From the NCBI RefSeq assembly GCF_017562075.2, contig NC_054082.1, forward strand, positions 35,727,648-35,791,647: DNA of 64,000 nt, in the 5' to 3' direction. Shown here piece by piece: positions 36,401 to 50,458 of this stretch (its first letter is position 1; each line of letters begins with the position of its first letter). This DNA is from Anopheles merus (lineage: Eukaryota; Arthropoda; Insecta; Diptera; Culicidae). Under the pieces are notes generated by a model, which saw only the letters and a list, made by a program, of their open reading frames with translations, was not told the DNA's origin and did not search any database. The position numbers and the translations under genes were made by a program.

Positions 36401-39400
36401 CCCACTCAACCCACAACGGCCAATCTGAACCCGGCGGTGGTGGGCAGCAGGATCGTGTACGGTACGGTGCAAAATGATATCCGACGTTGATTTGTTTCTA
36501 TCTCTCGGGCTCTATGGTGTTCGGGGGTTCGTGTCTTGCTCACTATCTAACGTTGTCTTAGAAAGCACATCAATTTGTGAGGGAGAGAGAGAGAGACACA
36601 CACACTCACACACACACACATGACCGTACGATCCATGATCGCCATGGAAGCGTCATCGATCCGCAATCGCGTCTTCTCGCTGTCCCGTTGCCGGTCGTCG
36701 ATATTGATGATCATAATCACCACAAACATGGGACCAAGGGAGGCTTGAGTGGGAGTATGGGAGGGACAAGGGATTGGCTCATTTGAATACTGCCACCATC
36801 GCACACACACACACACGCGCGCGCGTGTGCATACTGTCCCATCCCAGTTGAACGGTTTTCCACTTTCCGTACACACCGAACGGCACTCCCAGCTGTCGAT
36901 TCGTGCTGGGGGAGGGGGAGGAGAAACAGTGCGTTTACCTCATCCGTGGCAGGCATTTTTATGATTCGCGTCCCTTGCCTTTTACCCCTTTCTCCGCTGC
37001 ATCACACACACACACACACACTCACACTTCCGGCCGGTCCAAAGTGTACCCGGTGGATGGAGGGTTGAGGCCGGCTAACTGTAAATTGAGCATAGGTTCA
37101 AACGAACGAGACGACCGGAGCATCGCTTCTTGCTTAGCAGTAACATAAAAATGCCTTCTAATTCTGATTCATATAAAGGTCACAGACCGCCCCGTCGCAT
37201 CCCCCCCACCCCCCACCCAAGCACGTTCGTTGATCGGTGGCTCTCGACCCGATCGACCGGTCGAAAATAACAAAAATCCCTTACTCATGCTGATCGATTC
37301 CGTTGCCCTGGTTGCGCTGGTACGATCCCTCGGTCTCGCGATGAACTCTATTCCTGGACATGTAGAATAGCGACCAAAGGCGGGATATGGCTATGGGGTG
37401 GTGGGTAGGGCAAAGAACGCCCGAACCGCTGGTTATGCCTGCCGTTTCGCAAAAAAGAGTTTGCGATTCAATAATGGATTGGTTATTAAATTAAACAAAA
37501 CGAAAAAAAGCTTCTAAAGCACAGTGCGCCAAACTAAGCAGCTGTACGGCCTGCCAGGGGCCACTGATCGTGTAGTGCCAACTCATCCCTCGTCGAGTTC
37601 ATTCTCAAACACTGGCAATGGTTCATTCATGCATGGTGTAAGATGCGTGGTCTAGTTTTTTGGGGAAAATTGGCACTTTCCTTCGATGCAGGGTGGAGTG
37701 TGGTGCAAAATCCAATCGCACTCTCGTGCTTAGCAGTGCGAAGGGGGCAGTACAGTTAGCCGATGAGCCTTTTGTGCAATTGGGAGGCTGTTGTTTCAGC
37801 GATCCTCCCGCCTGGTGGGAACACAGCTCACGCAGTCGTCCGATCGTTTTCTGCTCAGCGATTCTTATTGCACAAAAACAAAACCGAAAAAAAGCGCAAA
37901 CTGATGAGCTGAAATCGGTTGCTCGTTTGGACAGTTTCATGCCCAAACCGGTACAACTGATTACATTTTAACGGAAACTGCTCAGCTCGCCTTTATTTGA
38001 CGGCCTTTTTTTGTTTCATTTAGGAAAGCGAACAACCGTTTTTAGTGGCTTTAGTGCCTTGTCTTGGACGTTTGCTTCTAGAATGTCGTCGAATGAGTAC
38101 ACCGATGCTGAAGTTACGAGCCGCGCTCGCCTGTGTCGATAGAAGAGACTCATTAAAAATCACTTCCCTGCTAGTCGGGCCTCTCTCTCTCTCTTTGCTT
38201 TTCTGCCCATTCTGAAGGTGAGAATGCGATTCTTCTTCAGCGCTTAGTCGAGATCGGTTCGGCAGAAGATGTCTTTGGATGGTAATAAAAAAAGGTGCGA
38301 GAGACAAACACAGACAAACCCTCGAGGCAAGGCAAAATAAAACAGTCACTTTTCTAGGATGGTGTTTGCGCTCCTCAAAATGGCTGAACGACCTTCAGAC
38401 CGGTTGGCAGGTTGGCACTTTATGCAGATTGGGGTCTCAGTTTCAGCCGCAAAACTCCGTCGTGTCATCGCGAAAGTTCGATTTTATGAGTTTGAGCCGT
38501 TTAGTGCGAAACTTCTCTCGTCGGATCACAACCGGACAAAACCTACCCAAGGGATGGGAATGTTTTCCTCAGGTGAAAGACACACGTACGCAGCAAAATC
38601 CCCACGTGAGCTTCCCAACGCTCTAGGGGAGGACAACTTCCAAGCTGAACTGCGTATCTCACCTACGCCATGTTACGCTCAATTTGAATATTCAATGTAC
38701 TATGGCTCCCCTCCACTATGATTAAAACTGGCGTAGATGGCGAGACTGTCGCGAAGGAATCCCGTATGGTGGGCGGCATTGGTACGCGTGAGTAAGCGGA
38801 CCTTACCGTGTGTGTGTGTTTTGGTAAACCGGACCACTTTGGTCGGTCGGCTGGAAATCCTTGCCGGAGGAGAATCGAATCGTCATCGGGGCCGGCAAAA
38901 TCGTTATTGATTCGTTGTGCAATCGGTGGCGTGCGTTGCGTTGTGCATGGTTGATCAGCCCGGTTTGGATTGTTGTTTGGGTTTGATTGAACAAAACAGG
39001 TGGATGGATAAGTTTCTACGGGTTTTTATGTCTCACAGGGGTATTAGAAGGTGTTTTTGTGCTGTGTTACATATTACTCATGAACGTTTTTAGGGATTAG
39101 AATTGAACTGACCATCAGAGAATCGTGGGTTTTTTGTTCTGGTTTTACCAATACCAGCAGTATTACGTATCAAAAATCCCCATTGCTGCATGTTATTTGA
39201 TACCCTATGGAATGTATTTTCATTCAAAACTGTAGACCTTATCCTATATAAATGGATTTTCCATTTTACGAAGGTTCAGATCTAAATCAGATCGACTGAT
39301 CTTCAATCTCCAATAACATGTTTCAAAGTCAAACACGTGTCCAACGTTGTCAAAATATGTCACCAACGATCATTCCATCCACTTCCATCTTGTCGGATCT

Positions 39401-42400
39401 CCTTCTAATTGAATCAACGGATACATTAAGCCCTGCAACACACAGACACAAACTATGGCCGCACATTCCTCAAACCTTATCGACGCGTTGCAACACAACA
39501 GCCGCCAGTCGGTGGAGTGAAATATGGCGAGCAAAACCGTACAACCTGCAGGCGCTGCAGCTAGAGTGCAAGAGCAAGTTGCACTCGCGACATGTTCTAC
39601 CGCCGCGTTCCTGGCGCCCGATTGTGCAACGAAAGTCGGGAACGGGCGCCCGCCACCTACCTTGCCGTAATTGATACGGTTTTCGCTTTCCACCAGGGCA
39701 GGTGAAAACCTGTCCGCGACACTAACTTGCCACTGCCACCATTTCATCCTACCCACCTAATAAGCGTGAATGTGCTGCCGCAAAAGGAAACGCTCCATGC
39801 CCCTTAGGCAAGGGCGATGTGTAGGCCCTTAGGGGGGTCTCTCTCCCTCGCGCGCGAGCAGCTCGTTTTGCTGGAGGTGATTCGAAGGGGAGTGTTGTGT
39901 GTGTGTGTCTTCATGCTATATTCTCCTGCAATTTTGGCCATTTTTAGCGAGCGCACTTTACAGCCTGTTGCACGACGGTTCTTACAGTTAATTGGGTACA
40001 CCGGAATGTGGTGACACGTGGTGACCACGCTAACGGGGCGCCAGCTGTTGTGGCTGCTGTGGGTGTGATTTGGGTGGCCCCGTAAGTCGAGTCGGGTTTA
40101 AAGTGACTTGTTGTGGCTTTTAATTTCCTATTTCAACACATCGCGTAATGGGCGCAACCTTGCCGCAACGTTCGGGAGAGCGGATTCGCGCGCAGCTGGG
40201 ACAAGATAAATGAGATGCACAGCCACACAGCGTCGTCCCGGGTGTTCGCAGCATCTAAGACACGCGGTGCGGGGTTGCTAGTTAAATGCGATCATAACAC
40301 TGGCACTGGAGGTTCCCCGGGCAAGGGGTCTATTTTCACTCGATTTGACATATGCTGATGATGGTTGATGAGCCTTTTCGAAAGCAATTAGAGTGTCGTG
40401 GTTGCTGCTGCCGAGTTACTCTTGTCCGGGTTGTCCGGGGAGATGACAAATAGGCTCACTGCACTCTCACATTGCTCGTAAGGAAAGTTGATGTTTGTTG
40501 GGCTTACTGTTTGCTTTATAACGGATGCTGTCGCGGATGCTTGATGGATCCTGCAAGCTTGAAGAGCGAATGTTGCAACTGCTTAGCTAATATGTCTATG
40601 ACCTGAGTGAGGACGTAGAGAGAGAAGAACTGAAGATTGTTTGCGCGTTTGTACGAAAGCGAATGTTTATACTATTCCTGAGGTACTATTATTAATCACA
40701 AGCGTTAAAAAACTACTGTGAATAGCATGAAGTCGTTTGAAGAAGTGATCAATGGCAAGCGACTACTCGAGCAGTACGCCATATGTAGGTATTTTGTAAA
40801 GAAATATGCTCTGTTGGCGGTTAAATGTATGCCAAAATGGCGTATGATGCGCATGTATATTTGAATAATCCTTATGTAATATTCAATTTGTTCGTTGATT
40901 TTTTCCGCTAATGTAATTAAAAAAAAACAAAAATGTTGTAATGCTTTCCTGCTTTTGCTTGCATTTTAAAGCCTCCAACCTCCAACATTGTCAACATAAC
41001 ACAGTGCACACGAGTGGGGTCATGAAGGTTCGTCATGCAATCAGCACGATCAATAATGCATTCCAGCATGTTTCGCAACACATCATACACACACACACCA
41101 CAACAGCCGAACGCACATCGGATCGATCGCTGGCTGTCGGCTCATCAGCATAACTGCATCAGGGCAGCATGCGCCCGTGCCCAATGCTGCATCTTGGCTC
41201 AGGGCCACTCTGAACCAGCCTTCTCAATCGAACCCCTCTCCCCTCCCCGCCCCCCCCCCCATTTCCCCTGATCTCCTACAACGGCAGGTTGGCAATGGCA
41301 GGCATTGGCAAATGGCAGGGTTGACATTATTGCAGTTTTTGCAATGCATTTTCGTTCCCCACCGCTCCGGCCGGGAGTTTTTCAACAGGTTTGTGATGGC
41401 AAAGGATCATGTTTTTATTGTTGTTGTTGTTTTCTTTTCTTCTGGCCACTGCTGGACCCCCGTCCCCCTCCCGGGGTCGGTTAGCCTTGGCCCGAAAACA
41501 CTATCCCCCGATACGGTTGCGGTAGTGAGCTAATTGAATTTAACTGTTAAAGTCAACCGCCGCTTGGGCATTGGTTTTTTTTGTGCCTCTTTTCTTACTA
41601 TTTACTTTATTCGCCGTTAACTACCCTGCAGAGGTGGCCTGCTGAAGGACGTTTATTAACTTTTGCGCGAAGCTTGTATCGTTGAATCGAAGCCGGCGGA
41701 AGGCAAACCAAAGCCAGAGGAATTGTGCCGAGCTGTTAGCCCGCGCAATAAATGTGCGAAATTGTTATTACCCCATTTTTTTTTAAATTGAAACTGAAAG
41801 CTCACGCGGAAACGACGAACCTCACTCCGGATCGGCTTAAATCTTTAAAAAAATTGTGCGGCACATTTATGGGGCGTCAAAATAAAAGCACGGCACCGTA
41901 AATGCTTCCTTTGTGTGGAGTAAATATATTTGCCTTTGTTTCGTATGTTTGGTTGATTGGGTTTTTGGAAAATTAACGAGTAAAATATCATTTAAAACGC
42001 TTTTTATGCTCCCAAAATCTGTCTTGCGACAGGTGAAATGATACCTGAAACTGTTAAACTGGATGCCGAACCCCGATGTATTACACCGAATGAGTCAATA
42101 AACTCACCCATCATGCCGATAATTTACTGTCCCCATAAATAATCATTCGAACGCGAATGTCGTGCTTCATCTTGGGCTTGGAGCAGTTTTCGGGTTTGCA
42201 GGCGAGTGGTTTTGTTGGTACCGTAGGGGGGGGGGGGGGGGAATTCGAGAAGTGATTGTGTGCACCGGAATTTCGGTGGCCCATCTGGACGAACTTTCGC
42301 TTTCCTCTGGACGCAACACAGCCACACCGACGGAACTGGATGGATGGAACTTTCTTTCGGGTGGTGTGGTCTGGTGTTTTATTTCTTCTTGCCTTCGCCC

Positions 42401-45400
42401 GGTTCTCTCTCTCTCTCCACCTGTCCAGACTTGTCCCTGTCACTTTGGGCCCGGCAGCGGGAACAGATCCGTGGGCAGCAAGAGACGTGGCTTTAATTTT
42501 ACTTGCGGTTTGTTTGGTATTGTGTCTTACGTACGGTACAGGTTTTCTTCGCTTCAGGGGTCACATGTGCGTGTGTGTGAGATGGTGAGTGCTTTCGGGA
42601 GATAATGCTAATTGTACAAACAACTTTGTTTTCTATCAAACGTGATAATGGGCCCACGAGAGTCGGTTAACATAGAAAGAGCGGAACAGAGCGTAAAACA
42701 ACCTTTGGGAGCAAATAAGGCGAAAGCCAGCGTTGTGACAGTTTGTGTGATATGCAAACCGAACCAACTGTGGACGCTCGCAATGGATAGGTGTGTATGC
42801 TGCCTGCTCAAATTTCGTCCTCCCCTCGGCCGAAGGGTGAAAATCGATTCGTGTTGCTGCTGCTGCGTGAGATGCGCTTTTGCGGCGGCAGCAGCAGGGT
42901 CATTTGCCGAAGGAAATCGAACCGAACCGAGGCAGGAAGACAGCTGCAGACGGGTGCACCGCTTTTGGCGGTAAGGCTTCGGTGTGTTGCACCTTTCGCT
43001 CGGCCGAAAGTCTCGCACCTTTCCCCTGGCAACAGAGCTGGCAGAGGCGCAGGGGCAGTGAAATGGGGAACTTTCGCTTTCTGTCCAACGACGATTATGC
43101 GCCGGCCGGCGGGAGAAAAAAAAACGGTAGCAATTGCTCACAAAGCCCGGCCAAGAAGATCAATCAAACGGAAAGTGTGCAGTAAAGCAGAAGGATGCAA
43201 ATCGGTTGCGGCTCGGGAAGGACACGTGAAGGTCACGTTTTCTATTTTCCACCCAAAGGAAGGCCTCCAGCGTGAGTGTGTTACGGGGATGGGGCAAATG
43301 TTTGCCTCGGTGGGTGGTGGGTGTATCGAGCGCACGGCGTTGTAATTAATTATTTGCGTTAAAGAGCACGTGAGCAGGGGTGAGCTGCTGGGAGGGGGGG
43401 GGGGGGACTGTCGTCGCCGGCATCGTCTTGATAGCACTTAGCCATGTTTGGCTGCCGGATGGAAATGTGATAAACGGGTGAGCTAATATTGAAATGATTT
43501 GTCGATTCACGGACTCCTTACATGGGGCGGTAGGGGTGGGACCGGGAGGAGGGGGAGATGCATAATGGCAAGTCTAATTATTATTAAAATTTTCTAAAGT
43601 TTTCTAAAGCTTATATCGCCTCGGTAATTGATTTCTGTTATTGTGTCGGGTTCGTCGTCTGCTGTCATATTTGTGAAATTTCAAGTTCTAGATATTACAA
43701 TTGACCCTATATTTATCGGGTTGTCTTGTAGCCCAATTAGAAACAATTTCTTCACAATGAATATAGAATTATATATTAAACGCACACTTATCATCGTCGT
43801 GGAATGAATTGCAAAAAAACACAAAATTAGGCTCGAATTTAAATCTAAATGACATCGCATAACATTCCTACCCGTCACGGAACGATTCCGAATCTCGATC
43901 CACTTGCAGATCTCGATCGCGTGCCAGCAAACGGCCATCACCTCCGCGCACTGTTTGCACGCTTTATTTGAAAGACGATTTTTGACACAAAACTGTTCAA
44001 ACACACACCGCACGATAGGCGCTTTTTCGATACACGCAAACAAACCGCGCTTTGTCGCCGCCAAGGGGACCGTTCACTCGCCCGTGGTGGAACTAATTAA
44101 TCTGTGTTCTAAGCACAGCACAAGCAGTTTCTGCTAGAGGGCATCCCCTTTCCTGCCCAAGAAAAAAAAACTGAAAGGGTTTTGTTTTTGGAAGTCACCG
44201 TCACAGTGCGTTTAATCCTACCTTCCTACCTGCCTGCGAACAACCAATAATGACGATCAAGGCAAGCCGATTGGGTCTGCCGAAAAATATGATCGATGCG
44301 CTTCATATGGGTGCGTGTTTTTGTCGTTGTTTTTGTCGCTCCGATCGAGGTTCCGGTTCGTAGGAAATTGGATCGAATCGGCCGAGTAGGAAGTCGAACC
44401 GAAAGATCGAACCCGGAAGAGGACCTTCGGCTAGGTTTGAGTTTTAGGCTAGGTTAGGCGAATGGCAGTTTAAGTCGATGATGATTACAAGATTGCAATC
44501 ACAATGATGGAATGTTGAAATTGACACGCGGCTGTATCACACCCGGCTGCGATGAAGTAATGGAATGCTTGGTTTTCGTGTTTTGGAATGATTGTTTAAC
44601 AACAACATCAATCTGTGGTACGATCGCGCATGAAAATGAAACCAAGATACGGTAGCAATCACTTATTGGGCTCCCTCCTGCTCATCATGGCCCGCCGCTG
44701 AAGAAGGAGATGAAGCGGCGTGTGAGTGTGTGTATTGTATACATTTTCCGGCCACTTGCACACATCGGGCGTCTTGACCCGGAATCCCAACACGTCTTGA
44801 CACGGAAGATTGCCCAGCCGGCTCAAGGACGACGCTCGCGGTATTACGCGCTTATCGTCGGACCGTTTACCGGCCACCGTGCAGCAATCTGCGTTGTCAC
44901 TTGCTGTGGCCAAATGTGTGTACGCGCGCTGATGACACACTGGGAGAGTGTTTCATTTCGCTTTTAGACTGGTGCCCATAAAGCACCCCGAGAGCAATCG
45001 AGCAGCAGGTAGCGGAGAGGGTAGCGCAACTGGGGCAGCTGCTACATAAATAATGCATCGCGCATTGCTCCCATTGCATCGCACATTTCTCACCGGACCG
45101 ATTCGGAAACAGCCCGCTTCGGCAGAGGGTCACGAGGTTTCGTGGGCCAACTCCCACGGATTGCCCTTTTTTTCTCTCTTTCTTTCGAGAAGCGTGTGCG
45201 TGTGCTACGCAATTGATTACAGGCTGGCTACAGCTTCTGATCGGAGCGTCCGCGAGCCCAAGATAGCAGCACCACCAAAAGCCATCATTAGGCCGCGTTG
45301 AGCAAGTAGTGTTACTGCGTGGTGGTTGATGTTATTTTTCAGTTGGCACCTTCACCGTTCGCCGTTTTGTGTGTGTGTGTGTGTGTGTGTTTGCTCTTTA

Positions 45401-48360
45401 TACTTCGTTGCTTGTCTGTGACCCAACCCGGCGTGGATCACGGTTTCCCAAACGTCGGTGTGAAAAATAACCCCCCCCAGATACAGTGTTATCATGTGCA
45501 TGCGATGCACCACTTGCGACATAGATGCGTTGTTTGTTGTTTTTTTTTTGTGTATGTCACTAATCATCGATCGTTCGGCAATGGGGCCGATTACGCCAGC
45601 GCCTGTTGGAACCGTTTGTCCGCGCGATTTACGCAAAACGCTCGTTTGCAGTGGCGGCGGATCGTTAAGACCACAGTTCGACTTGAAGATGTGCACCCGG
45701 ATGAGAGGAATGGAAAGGAAGAAAGGCTCGATTGGTGGCTTTTGTGGCCGCCATCGCCGGCTGGAGAAAGTTACCAACGAAGGCATACGGTTGCATAATT
45801 GTTGTGTCGGCGTTGCAACTGTGTGAGTTGCATTTGCGCTGCACGGCGCTTCACGGGACGATCTTAATTGAACGAGATCGAGCCAGGAGCGAGTGAACCA
45901 TGCAAGTGTGCCTGGCCGTCTTTTTCTTTTTGAGTTGAGACGGGACATCCGATTGAGCCTGTCTGGAGGGATGGCTTTATTGAACTGCCGCTTGTCAGTA
46001 AAGTTCAATTTCGAGCGGCCGAGCTTTTGAGTCCGTGAGAAAACGGAACCGATGCGATCGATTGTTTGGCGATGGTCGTGTTGCCGTTGTTGTCGGGCCG
46101 ACCTTTCCCAAATAGATGCGAGCAGCTGGGACAAGCTTTTAAGCGCTTATTTATGTTCGCCACGACAACCATCAACACTGGATCGAGCCTGCGACGTGCT
46201 GCGTTCTTGAAAGTTAAAATGTTTGATTTATTGTGCGAAAAACAACAGAAAAGTATCCTACGGCCGGTCGTAAATGTGTTCTTGACGGTATTTATATTCG
46301 CGTGTGTGTATGTGTGTGTGTGTGTACATAGAAGGGGAACGGTTGTCATAAGCGGTCGAGTTCCTTTCCAAATTCAAAAGCTTTGGCGCTGACTCACTCG
46401 TTGTGTCACGGGGTTCGTCGCTTGTGCGGGCGCATGGGAGCAGATTAAATCTTTCTCGTTTCTATACTTGTGACAAGGCCGTTCGGGAGGGGATTTGCTT
46501 TTTTTTTAATACTTTACTGTACTGTCTGTCACTGGTAGCATAAGTAAAAATTTTTGCTGACCCCATTTTTTCGGCTGTCTGCGGTGTGCATTTGCGTAGG
46601 TAGATGCAGTATGGGTGAAGAAATGTACTTTACAAAAATATGAAAAGCAGACAAAGGCGTACGTATTTCTTACCCGTTCGCTGCCGTCGCTGTGTTTCGA
46701 ATGGAGTAAAACGCCAATCGATGTAGCTGTATGCGTTCTTTCAAATGTCTCACAGTCTCACTTGCGATGCACACGGTTCGATGTAACCAGTTTAACGTTA
46801 CTGTCACTGACACTTTACACTTTACACTTTTCTCTTACTGCCTGTAGGAATGTAACACACAAAAAAGAACACTTTTGTTTTTGTATTCGTCACGGACACG
46901 AAAAATCACTTCTACCACACAGTGGTCACCAAGTGTTTGCGGCGCGTATTCGCACTCAGAAGGCAGAAGGGGCTACAGTTTTCGTTCGCTCCGCTTTATC
47001 GCGCACAAACTACGCGCGCCGTTCGGGTTGTTTCGGCCAACAATTACCATCCTGCGAGCCGTGAGCCGCGGGTCACAAGATGGAAACGGTCGCGAACACC
47101 GCCGCCGGTATGGTTGTGTTGGTGCGCGAAGGAGTTGGTGCGCGAAACGGCGAACAAGGCGTAGAACGAACACGACTTCGCATTCGACTCGAAGGGAATG
47201 GGATAGGGAAGGCAGAAGAAGCAATAATTCGCGAAGAAGCAAGATTCAAAGATTGGGGCGATGCTGTACTAGCAGCATACGGGTGAGGAAATATACAAAT
47301 CATGGCATTTATGAATTTTGGAACTATTCGTTTGTTTTTTTTTCCTCTCCCCCGGCACGTTGAAATGTAAAGGCAGGGGAACAAACAAATTGGCAGATCA
47401 TGAAATTTGACACCTTTGGGAATGTTGCAAATTAGCAAACGTGTGAACACGATCTAATTCTGGTAGCGGGGTGCGGGTAGCGGATTTAGTAATTAGAACA
47501 ACGCCTTGTGTGCTGTTAATAAGAGAAAGCAAAGCCTGTTGTAACTTTTTTTCGAAAAACGTTTCGATAACCAATTTTTCACTCCTGATTGCGGTCGATC
47601 ACACTTTTTTTTGTCACATGCCGATGTACCACAGGGTTGTTGAGCTTTTCGCTTAACTTCACCCCACACCTACACACGAGCTGGGTTTACAAATACAGAG
47701 ACTCCGCGGAGGCTGTGTGACACTTGACACTCACATTCGATGGAAGGGAAGGGAGGAAAGAAAACCCATGCACCCCTGGTACGACAGCATTCACCGCCGT
47801 TCACTGCAAATTCGACCCCCGGCGTGGGAAGCCAACACACAAACCGGTTGTGTGGTGGATGGGACGGATCCCTCCTACCTTAAGTTGCTAAGAGACACTT
47901 TGACAGGGGGCTGAAGGTTCACCAGCCAAACGCTCCGTGCGCTGCGAGCTCTGAAACGCTACTAAGCAGCGATCGCAAACCGTGCCGGGTCCGAAGCCTG
48001 CCCGCTTGCTGCTCAGCTGCGTGCGCGAATCCAACGCAAACCAACGAACGGTGGAGCGCAGACGGGCTATGCGCGCAGCTTCATAGCACGTGTGCCCGCT
48101 CGGTTGCATGTTTGCGTGAACGCGGAAAAGGCAATGCGACACCCCGGGCCCAACGGGTGTTGTGCGGTGCGAAACGGAGTGGGAAGGCAGTTTGGCAAGT
48201 CTGGTTGACCGGTGGATGGTCTTCACTTGCGCTTTCAAAAAACGATCGGTCGCTTTTTTGCCGGTGCACTCTCCGTGCAGCGCTTGAGATGGGGTTAAAA
48301 GATAACCAGGATGATAAAAATGCATTTCGAGATGATTAACCAAACAGTTACGGACTGTAC
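30478..48360. other. Long noncoding stretch without a supported gene
   Basis: Over nearly 18 kb I see no exon that joins to a sensible protein and no recognisable RNA gene. There are GT/CA tracts (for example about 36590-36620, 37003-37025 and 45368-45390), G runs of 10 or more near 32526, 42228 and 43397, and AT-rich patches near 40600-40930 and 43560-43860. Most open frames are short and lack codon character. Regulatory or noncoding-RNA content cannot be excluded. Confidence 0.4.
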
Positions 48361-49085
48361 GGCGATCGTTGTGTATGTTATAGCAACAAAAAAAGCTGTG
48401 TTTTTATTTTGAAATTTTCTTATTATATTTTAAATACTTTAAGTGCAACATAACTTGTTGTTAAAATGCCTTAATTTAATGCAAATGGTAAGATGTTCAT
48501 TTATTTTGGTAGAATGAAGTGTCTATCACATTTTGTCACATACTGTACGCTAGGGATAAAAAGAACATTCCTTAAATGCTACCAATACTGACGTATAGGT
48601 GGCGCTTTAAGATGAGATTTAAAATAACCGTTGCGATGCCGTAGATTTTATCAAAACACAATGTTTCACAACGATGCTGTTGAAAATAGATCGTTCCGAA
48701 TGTATTGTTACATTGCTTTGACTGTTTGATGTGCTGCAATTTAAAAAATATATACATCAATTTCTTCTCAATTACTACATTTAATTGTCAAAATCAAAAT
48801 CGTCGAATGTGCGAATCGTCGTAACTCGAGGGGGTCATAACTCGGGGTATGCCTGTATATCTTAATTTAGTGTATTCTACAATATTGCTTATCTATAGTT
48901 AGTGGTAAACTTATATTGACATATAGATGGCGCTGTAAAATCATTGAAAATCCGTTAAAATATAAAATGAATATTTAAAAACATCCAAAATATATAGCTT
49001 TTACAATTAAACATTCGTAAGACGGTGTTCAACTCTACGTGCTCGTTGCGATCCATTTATTACGTAGTAGTTAATTATAAAATCA
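48361..49085. repeat. AT-rich block with transposon-like short repeats
   Basis: This block is clearly more AT-rich than its flanks. It holds two similar 24-base direct copies around GACGTATAGGTGGCGCTTTAA (near 48590) and GACATATAGATGGCGCTGTAA (near 48919). It also carries a tandem pair GTAACTCGAGG / ATAACTCGGGG near 48820-48848, followed by TATGCCTGTATA. Such sequences resemble ends of small DNA transposons, but I could not define paired termini or a target duplication, so this is a degraded or compound repeat at best. Confidence 0.35.
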
Positions 49086-50458
49086 AACAGTTCGAACAGA
49101 TGAATGAATCGTTCGACCGAGATGGTTCAAGGAGGCACAGTTTGAATTGCAGAGCTGTGTAGTGCCTTCGATAAGATTGTTTGCTGCCGGTTGACAATGT
49201 ACCATTGGGTAAGCATCACCATCCGTACGATACGTCGTCATCGGACAATCATTACTACAACGCATATTTGTGTCGAGCCAACGCCGGAAAGGGAAGAAGA
49301 TCCAGTTCGCGCGGTGACGATCGTACGTCGGTTTTGTTCCTGCGCTGCGCTGCGGACAGCGAACTTTCCGGAACGCACACCTCTACATTGGTACACCGAT
49401 CAGCACACCCACTCGTACACAAACCCTCCAAATCCTCCCATTTTTCCTTCTCTACCCACCGTACACGCAGCGTGGTCTGTTGATTATAAATACAATATTT
49501 TATTTCCTTTCTACTTGTGTGTTTGCTCACATGCCTTATCTAACATACTCTCATTCTCACACCGCACAAAACTTATCAACATCACACATAATGCTGGATT
49601 ATTTCCGACTCGCTTCTTGCGCCGAGATCTCGCAGGCAAGCTGGCTCATTGTCCCAGTGCAGGTAGGCGGGTCAACCTTTTCGGCCGCAGCGAATGGTCG
49701 GGGTGCGAATGACGCACAGGTCAGGGCTGTCGGCCGGCATGGCACCGGCAACCTTCCAGGGGCTGAAAGTGAGCTGGATTCCGAGAGACATCGGACACAT
49801 GGGTGGTAAGGGATGGCGTTAAAAGTTATAGTTCGCACGGACGAATATCGTCCGAGCGTGTGCAGATGATGCCAATATTTTGTTTTAGTATTATCGTGAA
49901 ACTTGGAAACTGTTGAATCCTGCCAAAAGATCGTCTCGCGATATTGGTTCCATCATCTGCCTAAGCCTGAGGGGGAAGTCTTTCGATGAGCTATCGATTG
50001 AGTATCTGGGATGGATGGTGGTGCATATAACGTATTAAAAACAAGACGATCTAATATCCTCACTGAGTATTGTAGTTGGAATATGGGAAAGAAGCGACCG
50101 TGGCGCTACAGTCGTGCTCCAGGGTATTCTTATGCTTCGTTAAACCACTGGACAGAAGAGAGTATAGCGTGTAGGTGTGTATCTGCCGTCGTGTGTGTAG
50201 CGTAAGTGACGACGAAAGCGATGTGTCCATTGCGCTCAGACACACCGGGGAGGTAGTTACAACTAGTTAAGCTGGTTGTCTTGTGGCAGGTATAGAGTGC
50301 GCTGGATGAGCGGGACTTACACAGCGCAGCATTAGCAGAAAGCAAAAAATACCGATCCGCAAGGTCACTAGCGTCGGGTTGACGGCATTCTGGAGCCTGT
50401 CAACGCCTGGCACTGGTAACACAGTACATAGGTCGCAGCGATGCACACACGGTGCTAT
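49086..50458 (-). other. Downstream region of the SLC18B1-type gene
   Basis: No coding gene is supported. The stretch should include the 3' UTR of the transporter gene; a minus-strand AATAAA lies at 49499-49504, about 955 bases after the stop codon. Open frames on both strands here show no family similarity. Confidence 0.4.
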
